Source: Tranzscheliella williamsii (lineage: Eukaryota; Basidiomycota; Ustilaginomycetes; Ustilaginales; Ustilaginaceae). From it: a stretch of 64,000 nucleotides of DNA. The translations under genes and the position numbers were made by a program. The notes beneath the pieces are model-generated. The model was given only the letters and a program-made list of their open reading frames with translations, did no database searches and had not been told where the DNA came from. Numbering within the stretch: position 1 is the first letter of the stretch; every line of letters starts with the position of its first letter. Positions 52,201-60,300 of this stretch are shown here, piece after piece. Location: NCBI GenBank assembly GCA_023212725.1, contig JALBYF010000017.1, forward strand, positions 186,001 through 250,000, written 5' to 3'.

Positions 52201-53334
52201 ACGAGTTCGAGTGCGCCGAGTCCCGCGGCGGCAACGGCTGTTTCGCTGTCGCGCGGCCCCACGACGCCGCTCAACATCCGGAGGAAGCCGGTGCCGGCGG
52301 CGACCAGCGACGACGAGGGCGACTTTGCGACGCCGGTCCGGTCGCGCGCCGGCTCGATCAGCCGCTCTGTTGCGGCGCCGGTCCTTGCTGACCGGTCCAA
52401 CGCGGCGCCGATGAGGACGTCCGGGGCGAAGCGGCCGCTGTCGGAGGCGCTCGAGCCGGCGCAGCTGCTCCATCCTGCCAAGCGTACATCGCTCGATCAC
52501 GGTCGGCGCTCGGTAGACGCCGAGACCCCGCGTACTGCCGCCACTGCGGGGCAGAGCGCGGACGATACCGCGGCAGGCAACGTTCCCGGCCGGACGTCGG
52601 TCTCGGAGAGCGAAACGTCGACCGAGCGCGGACACCCCGACGGCGCAGCGGGCGCGGCGCCTCCCGCACCAGCACGCACCTCGTCGGTTGCGTCGAAAGC
52701 GCAGGAGGCGCGGCGGCGCAACGAGGCGATGGAGCAGAGCCTGCGGCTGGTCAAAGAGGAGCTCAAGCTGCTGCGCTGCGATATCGACATCCTCGAGGGG
52801 TCGACGGGAGCGTGGGAGAGCGAGGCGGCGACGCCGCGCAAACGGAAGCCCGAGCGCGCAGACACGCACCTGGGTCTCAGTGACCAAGTCACCGCCGTGG
52901 CCGAGCGCGCATCGCGGCTAGAGGACGCAGTATCCGCGCTCGACCAGCGCTGGATCGCTGCGGTGCGCATGCAGAACCGCATCCTCCACGACCTCGCCGA
53001 AGCCGCACCGGCGCGCGCCGAGACCGCCAAATTCCAGACCGAACTCGCCGCGCTCCAGCGCAAATGCACCCTCCTGGCTACCCTCGAGGCCGACGGCCGC
53101 CTGGAAAACACAGAGATCCACAAGGCCTTCAACGAGGAGCTCGACCTGCTCTACGAGCACACCCAGCGCCCCGAGGCCGACGAGCTCCGCCTCCTCCGCG
53201 CACAGCTCCACACCGCCAAAGCCGCCCAGCACGACCTCGCCACCGCCAACAAGCGCCTCCGCCGCGACCTCGACCTCGAGCGCTCCCAGACCTCCGCCTA
53301 CCAGGACGTCCTCCGCAAGCACGCCCTCCTCTGA
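49279..53334 (+). CDS. DH-domain RhoGEF with PH-like region and C-terminal coiled coil
   Basis: A single exon of 1,351 codons from ATG 49279 (MPPRQPGRSPFAG). The DH domain at about 185-375 contains RVQELIDTERSYVKRIDVLHQ, LFGNIGEIAGANRAFLNDL and the signature LRDLLMEPVQRIPRYKLLVDAIVKH. A PH-like region follows (about 390-540, with LHCTLFLFDDRIAIAKR and ELAFRGSISLTDIE). Residues 740-1,130 are disordered and Ser/Pro/Arg-rich, with many possible phosphosites, and the last 200 residues form a heptad-rich coiled coil (QEARRRNEAMEQSLRLVKEELKLL). Such proteins catalyse GDP/GTP exchange on Rho-family GTPases at the cell cortex. The target GTPase (Rho1, Cdc42 or Rac1) cannot be read from the sequence. 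It resembles the single-domain fungal GEFs more than Cdc24, because it lacks CH and PB1 domains. Confidence 0.88.
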   Translation: MPPRQPGRSPFAGIGAGSSIVANLSPERPASRLGGSGRITPSFLQSPHKSSPRRTEGLPSLIDSQRPPVASLAAPSSLQGTGVSDSISKAYFYDVILHSAPLDDDQSASYPLPTQSSAELIIPWLGQVVVDQGGSIELDVDDAGMPRSHSGSSINAVSPATPETASYALSSLKPPSADPSRFLGRVQELIDTERSYVKRIDVLHQTYAIPLRTLAKNRDTAIIPLYEAQRLFGNIGEIAGANRAFLNDLDQLVQRGSDALRTSLGDVLYRHMSCFSCYNEYFANFEKAKHIEQSLAKNRAFRDFTDRAKYSVSGIGNTGLRDLLMEPVQRIPRYKLLVDAIVKHLDPRDPQRPRLEQAVVLASRIASCEADDKTKRAAVLWSFSRNVESFPAELISVHRQFIDCIDVDDFPLDLLGPSATFSGAKTLHCTLFLFDDRIAIAKRAHSTSCGRKLLGLDDLDRLAMQMKTFTEKSSNATTAAPSKKTELAFRGSISLTDIEAQDLGGSDFQLAMLQPPAHVTGEKWTARPIRQYMTVDPSTLAPSTLSSRSHLPVSSSDGDLSARIGKMQFLENLWRAKALYRGKDLRSHVRCHIIPASRRLVTSGEPQIDLSEPAQMHAAMQTEARKLIFYNLYTQHTYPGEPHKASVAMHVDLNEDSDVLALGTAVAPPHAVLDIVSLDDVEGECLGRTRNKERDGAEVASELFMLAASDLPSQLVNLSDGIENLYGNISQLLERSSPGAHAGSGSKPRAKAAAGLEFGRSLLFGGSAAGSTISSSGLSSVDVFGSPARRTHSNASKSTYSSAAASISSRGMTLSTAGTSVSSRSGAMELFARGSQLDSPRTFRKFGRRRSSSLGPPAASTGQGGDDEDGPQQRLRLRATTPDPSCLLDGEVRPGSSLSASPARSPPSDSVSGRVSSRLGTTHVRARTESGAAPAWSPTKGQAAPYQQRQRAESVELSRTPSSASRRPTGPRGPTSSSAPSPAAATAVSLSRGPTTPLNIRRKPVPAATSDDEGDFATPVRSRAGSISRSVAAPVLADRSNAAPMRTSGAKRPLSEALEPAQLLHPAKRTSLDHGRRSVDAETPRTAATAGQSADDTAAGNVPGRTSVSESETSTERGHPDGAAGAAPPAPARTSSVASKAQEARRRNEAMEQSLRLVKEELKLLRCDIDILEGSTGAWESEAATPRKRKPERADTHLGLSDQVTAVAERASRLEDAVSALDQRWIAAVRMQNRILHDLAEAAPARAETAKFQTELAALQRKCTLLATLEADGRLENTEIHKAFNEELDLLYEHTQRPEADELRLLRAQLHTAKAAQHDLATANKRLRRDLDLERSQTSAYQDVLRKHALL

Positions 53335-53580
53335 CCCTCCCCCCCCCCGCCCCACACCCCGCTCACGCCACATCCATGCATCTGAACCTTCTGAGCTCAT
53401 TCATAGTAGGAGTGTGTATGTGAGACATCTGCCGCGGTGAAGTGCGCGGCGCAGACGTGGGGGGTCGGCTGCGAGCACATGTTGACAATGTGGAAGTACA
53501 CTTACACTGGCATGACATGCAGATATGGTGGACAGCGTGCGGCGGTGTTGTACAGTCGGACGGAGCGAAAGCGGCGCGTG

Positions 53581-55995
53581 CTAGGGGAGGTGATCGGGGC
53601 GGGAGGAGGATGTGGCGGTGTCGGCGTCGGCGTCGGCGTCGGCGGCTTTCTGTTCGAGGTGGCGGAGGACGCGTGCGATGCGGTTGTCGGTGCGGAAGGC
53701 GGACCAGGGGTAGTTTGCAAACTTGGTGTGGATGAGGTGCCAGGCGGCGAGGGACCAGTGGGGGTTGTCTGAGCTGAGTCTGCGGATGGCGGTGAGGGCG
53801 AAGAAGAGCTGTTGGGGGGAGGGAGCGCGGGAGGTGGCGGCGAGGCGGTGGGAGTGGGTGGGGTGGAGTGCGGCGTGCTCGGTATAGACGGGGTCGCGCG
53901 CGCGGGGGGCCCAGGCGGCAAGGCTGTCGTCGGCGGCCGGCGCGGGGGGCTCCAGCTGCAGGAACATGCTCAAGATCGGGGTGAAGGTGTCCATCGTCCA
54001 CAGCCGCAGCTGGCGGTCCGCGCTGCCCGCCTCGGCGCCTGCCACGGTCCACGTCGCTTGCAGCGGCTGCGCCGCGTCCCAGCGCTCCAGCGTCGCCCCG
54101 CGCCCGTGCCGCGCAAACCCGCGGAAGAAGCTGTCGAAGATGCCCACGTCCGCCTGCATCATCGCCTCCCCCCCACCGCCCGTGGCTCCTCGCTGCGGCG
54201 TCGAGACGAGGTCTTTCAACACCCCGAGCGCGTCGCCAAAGCGACCTGCCCGCGCCAAGGCCCGGATGACCAGCCCATACGTAATGCTGTCCGGCACAGC
54301 ATCCGCCGGCAGCTGTGCGATCCCCAGCACCCGCTTGAGCGTGTCGTCCCCCTCGTCCTCCGCACTTGCGCCGCCCTCGTCCGCAGGGGTCTCGTTCTCG
54401 GCGGGCCAGGACAGGAGCCCGAGGTCGCGCGCGTGTTTGCCTTCCAGGCCTGGCTGGCCAGCGGGCTCGATACCGGCGCGGTAGCGCTTGCCGAGCTCGA
54501 GCTGGACCAGGTTCTCGCGCAGCTGGCGATACACTTCGAGCGCGTCCTCGACGGGGTCTGCGGGCGGGTGCGTGGGATCGGGAGCGCGCAAGACCCAGTT
54601 CCAGAGAATGTTGTTGATGGCGTCGATGGCAAGGACGCCGCGCTGGTGCATGGCGCGCACGATGTCATGCGCGGTCTGCCACCTGCCGAGGCGGCAGTAC
54701 ATGGAGACCATGATGTTGGACGTGACACGGTCGGGCTGGATGCGCGAGATGCGCTGCATGCGGTGGAGGACCGAGTGGAAGAGACGGTCGGCCTTGTCGC
54801 GCGAGGCCGTGTCGCCGTCGAGGTCGAGCCGGCGCAGCTTGTCGGCGAGCGCGGCGCGGCGCGACTCGGCGCGCGCCAGGTGCAAATCTTGGGCATACGC
54901 GGCCATCCTGTCGGCGTGGTCGTCGGCAGGCTGGCCTGCACTGGCGCCGAGGTCCGCCGAAGCGTACGCAGGCGTGCCGCGATGGACGGTGCGCGTGATA
55001 ATGTCGAGGATCGTATTGTACGTAACTAGGTCTGGGAAAGCAGGGGTCCCGCGCATCCGGCTGCGCTTGTCGTGCGGCACGGACAGTTGATGCGGCCCAA
55101 GGACGGTCTGCGTGTCCCGCATGGCGACCCAGCTTCCCGACCTCACACCAGAGCGCGCAGGTGCGGACGGTCGCAGGCGCTGGTCCGCCTCAAAGGAGAG
55201 CAGCTGGTCGAGCACCTCTTCGATCTCGGCGGCGCCGGCGGTGCGCAGGCTGCGCCCAATGTAGGCGATCGTCGTGTTCATCACACGCGGCGAGATGACC
55301 GCCGTCCATTCGTCCAGTTCGCGCGCCAGCGCCGGCAGCCGCTCAAAGTCGCCTGCTTCTTCCGCGTGCTGCATCCTGGACCTTGCGCGACGCTCGCGCC
55401 TCTGAGCCGCCGCCACCACCGCCGAGATCCTGCTTGCGTCCTTCTTCGTCTTGGCGGCGCCGTTGGCGATCGCCCCCAGCACTCGTGTAAACTCGAACGG
55501 AGTCAGGACCTCCTCCCCCGGGCCGCTAGCAGGCGAGGAGGACGGCGGCGGGTCGGTGACTTGGACGAGTTCCGAGTAAGCTGCCCAGACCTGGTCCGGC
55601 GAGCCGCGCTGCAGGGCAATGTCGAGGTTCGTAAGGCGCTTGGCGCGCTGGCGTGGGCTGTTCTGCGCCGTAGCCGACCCCGGCGGATACACAGGAGGCG
55701 GCACAAACGAGGCCAAAATCGGCCGGGTTGGGTCGAGCCGGGTGAGAAACGGGCGAAGATGCCTACGCCTTGCTGCGGGCTGCTTCTTTCCGTGCGTTGC
55801 GCTGCCTGCCGGCCGTGTGGCGGCTGCCGATGTCGAGCTGGACGACGGCGAGGTAGAGGCGGCTCGACATCCAGCGGGAGCGAGGCGAGGGGTGAGGGCG
55901 AGCGACAGGCCGTCTAACGGCATGGACAGCCTGTCCAAGCTCGTCCGCGCCACAGAGAGCCACGCGCGGCACTCGGCGTTACCTCCCAGAAGCAT
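53581..55995 (-). CDS. Pentatricopeptide-repeat (PPR) type protein, probably mitochondrial
   Basis: A single exon of 804 codons from ATG 55995 (MLLGGNAECRAWLSVARTSLDRLSMP). The frame is open further upstream to 56217, but the ATG at 55995 opens an Arg/Ser/Ala-rich, acid-poor N-terminus that looks like a mitochondrial presequence. PPR-like helical repeats are visible at about residues 317-340 (PDLVTYNTILDIITRTVHRG), 420-451 (VTSNIMVSMYCRLGRWQTAHDIVRAMHQRG) and 567-594 (SITYGLVIRALARAGRFGDALGVLKDL). Fungal PPR proteins bind organellar RNA and act in mitochondrial RNA maturation, stability or translation; that role is inferred. Only some repeats are recognisable by eye, so the count is a minimum. 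It is convergent with the RhoGEF gene (246 bp between stops). Confidence 0.8.
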   Translation of the reverse strand: MLLGGNAECRAWLSVARTSLDRLSMPLDGLSLALTPRLAPAGCRAASTSPSSSSTSAAATRPAGSATHGKKQPAARRRHLRPFLTRLDPTRPILASFVPPPVYPPGSATAQNSPRQRAKRLTNLDIALQRGSPDQVWAAYSELVQVTDPPPSSSPASGPGEEVLTPFEFTRVLGAIANGAAKTKKDASRISAVVAAAQRRERRARSRMQHAEEAGDFERLPALARELDEWTAVISPRVMNTTIAYIGRSLRTAGAAEIEEVLDQLLSFEADQRLRPSAPARSGVRSGSWVAMRDTQTVLGPHQLSVPHDKRSRMRGTPAFPDLVTYNTILDIITRTVHRGTPAYASADLGASAGQPADDHADRMAAYAQDLHLARAESRRAALADKLRRLDLDGDTASRDKADRLFHSVLHRMQRISRIQPDRVTSNIMVSMYCRLGRWQTAHDIVRAMHQRGVLAIDAINNILWNWVLRAPDPTHPPADPVEDALEVYRQLRENLVQLELGKRYRAGIEPAGQPGLEGKHARDLGLLSWPAENETPADEGGASAEDEGDDTLKRVLGIAQLPADAVPDSITYGLVIRALARAGRFGDALGVLKDLVSTPQRGATGGGGEAMMQADVGIFDSFFRGFARHGRGATLERWDAAQPLQATWTVAGAEAGSADRQLRLWTMDTFTPILSMFLQLEPPAPAADDSLAAWAPRARDPVYTEHAALHPTHSHRLAATSRAPSPQQLFFALTAIRRLSSDNPHWSLAAWHLIHTKFANYPWSAFRTDNRIARVLRHLEQKAADADADADTATSSSRPDHLP

Positions 55996-56305
55996 GGCCG
56001 GTTTCTCCCATCTCCTTCGTGCTATCGATGGCTTGCCGCCCCCCTGATCGTCTTCATGTATTACCGAACGAGAATCTACCGCAGCTGGTGTGCTGTCGTC
56101 GACCGTCGAGCCTTTAGCTGCGTTCTTCTCGTCTACGTGGTGCTGCCTTCCTCCTTTCTTCCAGAACACGAAAAGAGTGGAAGTAGGAGTAGAAGTCCTT
56201 CCTTCTCCCCCACACACGCAAGTACCACTTCCAACCGCGGTACCTCAAAAAAGAGCTCTAAAAACAGTGAAGGATCGCGAAGTTAAAAAAGTCAAAAAAA
56301 AGGTC

Positions 56306-56313
56306 AAAAAAAA
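56306..56313 (-). terminator. RNA polymerase III terminator of tRNA-Thr
   Basis: Read on the minus strand, an uninterrupted run of eight T begins seven bases after the tRNA discriminator base (56320). Further T-runs follow at 56292-56299. Confidence 0.85.
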
Positions 56314-56319
56314 GAAAGC

Positions 56320-56432
56320 TGCCTCCTACCTGGATTGAACAAGTGACCTCCGCTTAGAATTGATCGCATTTGGATCAGGAAGTTATGCCTTGCTAATACG
56401 AGAGCGGCGCTCTGCCACTGAGCTAAAGAGGC
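56320..56432 (-). tRNA. tRNA-Thr (anticodon CGT) with 41-nt intron
   Basis: The cloverleaf folds fully on the minus strand. The acceptor stem is 56432-56426 (GCCTCTT) with 56327-56321, the D stem GCTC/GAGC, the anticodon stem CCGCT/AGCGG, and the T stem ACTTG/CAGGT around TTCAATC. All pairs are Watson-Crick or G-T. The anticodon CGT is 56400-56398 (loop CTCGTA plus position 38). A 41-nt intron (56396-56356) sits after position 37, the canonical place for nuclear tRNA introns. It decodes ACG. Mature length with discriminator is 72 nt. Confidence 0.92.
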
Positions 56433-57320
56433 GTTTTTCATGTGTTACCCAACTAAACATTTTGCAATTATGTCGACAGCTAAGCAGCAAATACCGCGTG
56501 TTCCGACGATGAAGCGCAGGCACCCGCCACGATCATACATACCCACACTAATAATCGTTTTGGACGTCGTTACTTTACAAGGGAAGCTGAGGAGGGTTGT
56601 CGGTGCAGAAAACGGTGCAGTCGCCATTGCATTGGACTCCGGTTGATGATCCTCCTCGGCCCGTAGGGCGAACGAGAATATCTCGCGGGACAGAGGGCCT
56701 TCGCGAGACCACCCAAGCCAGCCGTTGGTACGCGTGCGGAGCGAGGCTAAAACTGAGGCGGTGGATGGTCCAGCCAAGAGATGGTGCCATAGCAGGGACA
56801 AGGCCGTGTCACTTAGTAGCTGTATGCGGTACAGAAGATCGCCGCGTTCGCGTCAAGGCTGCCTAAGCATACTGCGGACTTTATCGAGCAAGGCGTAGAA
56901 CAGATCTCCAGGGACGTGGTCATGGCGATGGAAGTAGACACTAGAGTACAGACATACTGTATGTACTATTGGTCCGCTGTGATGATAATGAACTAGATCA
57001 AGAGGCCAGTTTGATGAAACGTTCAATCATTGTGACCGAGCGATTGTGTAGCAGCTAGTGTAGGCGCCACTGAGCCGATGGCCTGAATAGTGGTGATGCT
57101 ACGGGTATCTTAAAGGCGTGTCTAGGGGCCCCTTCTCACCAAGTCCGTAATGCGAGCGAGCTATCGACGCGCGGTTCACAGCCACTGGCGCTGTACACAT
57201 TACTGTGAGCCGCCGAGCACGGCGACAGACAAGTGGTGGGCGGAGAGAGCAACAAAGAGAGATTCCGCTGCGGGGGTATCTAAGAAACACATTGGTGTCA
57301 AGTGGGCATGCGCTGCGGGG
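56433..57320. other. Intergenic region between tRNA-Thr and the kinase gene
   Basis: About 890 bp. No gene is supported. The left end contains the upstream flank of the tRNA (its internal A and B boxes suffice for transcription) and the right end the 3' UTR of the kinase gene. Confidence 0.5.
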
Positions 57321-60300
57321 CTACTCGTCCTCCTCCTCTTCCTCGATGATTTTGACGGGCTTGACGAAGGAGGACGTGATTCTGCTGCCCTGCTGGGGCT
57401 GTTGCGGAGCTTTGGGGGCGGGGGCGGCGTCGTCGAGGCTGGCCGGCTGCGCGGAAGGCGAGGTGGGCGAGTGGAGGGTGGACGAGATGAGCTTGGGGGC
57501 GAACTCGTTGCCGAGGCTGAGCGAGAGCGGCGGGCGGGGGTACGATGGCGGCTGCGCAAAGAGACCGCGGACGCCGGCGTAGCGCGACGAGAACGGCGGC
57601 GCGCCTCCATAGCTTCCCCCGTCCGCGCCGCCCAGCGCAGCAGAATTGCGCGTCGCGTATGGAGACGCTGACGCCACACCGCGCCCTGCCGACGACAGCG
57701 AGTCCAGCTGCCCCAGCCCGCCGGCGTACGCCGGACCCTCCTCCTCGTCCGTCCAGTCGTCGTCGTCCCGGTGCGCAAAGACATCCCGCAACTTCGGCGC
57801 CCGCCCCGCCCGGAACGAGCCCTGCTCGTCGCCCGCCCCGCCGCCTTCATCACCAGCGGAATCTACCGGCGGAGGGTCCACGGGCCCGGCCCAGCACGGG
57901 GGAGGCCGCCCCCACGAATGCCGCCAGGTGCCTGTGCCGACCATCGGGAGCCCGGTGAACCCTTGCGCAGAGGCGATACTGCCGTAAGAGGCAGATCCCA
58001 GGCTCGCAGAGATCGAAGGCTGCTGCTGCGGATGATGGCTCCGAGTGACATTACCATGCAGGTTTGGATTGGCGGAGGGGGGTTTGTAGGGGGAGCGTGT
58101 CTTATGCGCCACAAAGACGCTCTGGGTGGACACCTGCGAGTGCTGAGGATGACGCAGGTGGCCGGACGAAGCCGCCGGAGAAGCGAATCCCGACTCTTCT
58201 GGCATGACGGCAGAAAGGGGACCCCTTCTTCCTTCTGGCGCCGTTCTTGCGTCGAGCGATCGTCGCGGTGTGCTCCTTCCTGACCTTTTGGCGTTGTGCT
58301 CGTCGCCGTCAGGTCCGTCTGCATCGAGATCGGCGAGGCCAGACAGGCCACGCCCAGGAGAGGAGGTACGCGACCGGATCGACGAGGGGCGCGAGTCATG
58401 TCGTGAGCTGCGCCGGCTCGGGCTGCCAGACGACGAGGCATAGGCTCGGTGCCGCCGGACGGTGGTGCCACCATCCTGGCTGAGCCGTGAACGGCGTCTT
58501 CGAACGCTTCCCGAAGAGTAGGTGCTTCCGGCTACGCCGGATCGAAAGGCCGAGTTGGTGCTGCCTGACGAATCTGCCTTGCCATGCAGGCCGGATCGGA
58601 CGGCGCTGATCGATTGGGCGTGCGAGTGAGAGCTCGATGGACGGCTCTGTCGCGACGCAGGGCCCAGAAGATAGTCCGGAAGCGGATCGCCGTACATGGT
58701 TGCCGTGGGCGTGATACTCCCCGCGCTCATCCGTCGTACGTTGCCTGGCCGATGGAAATTTTGCGAAAGGCTGGAAGGGGGCAGATCGAGGTTAGGGTGA
58801 TGCGAACTGCCCGTCGACGACCTACGACTTGCCGAACCCAGATGGGGGCTCCTTGGCCCGGTTCGCCGTGAAACCGAGGTCTGCTGGTAGTGTGCCGACC
58901 GGCGGCGCATGCTGGCGGTGCGGCCAGGCGTTGCCGTGCCAGCTCTTTCCGTAGGTTCGCCGGCCAGTCCAAGTCCTCTAACTGGAGCCGCCTTTTTGGT
59001 TGCTTTGCCCTTCCGGCTGGGCTTCTCGTTGGCCCCAAGCCAAGTGCGAACGGTCGCCATAAAGGAAGACGCTGCTTTACCCTTCGGACCACTCTTTTCG
59101 CTACCCTGAGGCGTGGTTGTTGTAGCATTGGACAAGTCCCCCGACGTCCACAATGCCTTGGAATCCTTTCTGACTTCGCCGGTCGCTGTGCCCGGTGTGC
59201 CCGATGTTGGTGTGGGCGTTCGATTGACGACAGACCGTGAGGGCGAGCTTGCCGCCGTGTCGCTACGTTGCTCCAACGCTTTGACCCGGTCCAAATCGCC
59301 TTCGACACTCTTCTTACTTGTGCTCTTGCGAACTCTTTCGGGGGTGACAGCATCAGTGGTGGTCTTCTTGGGGGTGGTCGGAGCCGAGATTCTCCCTGCT
59401 AAAGAGTCCTTCGAATTGCCAGCCGTGTTGCGGCGACCAAATAGCGTGGGGCTTTTCGCTCGCTCAAGAGGCAGTGCTTCTCCGGCCACGACGACCTGCT
59501 CTGCTACGGGCACGGCAACCTTGTCTTTTGTGCCTAGCATGGTCTGAGCGAACTGCTTCATGGAGAGCGAATTACTGCGTGATCGCTCGACTTGTGCGCT
59601 GCGCCTGCTCTTCCCCTCGGGAGGAGAACCGGATGCGCTCGCTCCGGTGACTTCCTTGAGCTTGCTCGGTGTGGCTGCTGCGGTGGTATGCCGGAGCTGC
59701 GATTTGGGCCGCGGGGAACCCGAATCGGGTGTGTTGGTGGAGCTTTGATCTTGAGAAGATGAAGTCAGAGATGAAGTCGAAGGCTGCGCAGAGGACAGAA
59801 AGCCTGGCAAGTCGCGAGATGACGACGAGCTACGGATGTCTCCCAAAGAACTCGAGACGGACAATGCGGGGGCTGCCGAAACATCGAGTTCCTCATGCGA
59901 AATGACGGTTTGCAGACGCCGCGCCACACCGTCCAGTCCGGAACCTTCCGTACGGGAAGCTGCCATGGACGAGTGTAAGTGGTCCTCAGAACGCCTCGAG
60001 GGATCCTTCAGAGGGATGGGAGGGGGCGTTGGCATTGCAGCATGCTGCTGAGTATTTGTCTCTGGGAAGATATTCTGCGCGGGCGTTTCCGGCGAAAGTG
60101 CAGTGGAAGGTAAGGCTGCTCTGAGAAGAGCAGATTGACTGGTCTGCCTTTCCTGAGCCTTGCGCAACAGCATCCACCACATGGCTCCGCTGGTGTCGCA
60201 GGCATCGTGGACCACGCTGTGCACCATTTGGCCGACGTTCATGCCAAGCGTACTAAGCTGATGGAGCAGGTCCTGTTCAATGGCCGTGGAGAACATGGCT

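Noticed and set aside
56090..56338. Lysine-rich plus-strand frame next to the tRNA
   Set aside because: Its KKVKKK end is just the A-runs complementary to the Pol III terminator and nearby T-runs.
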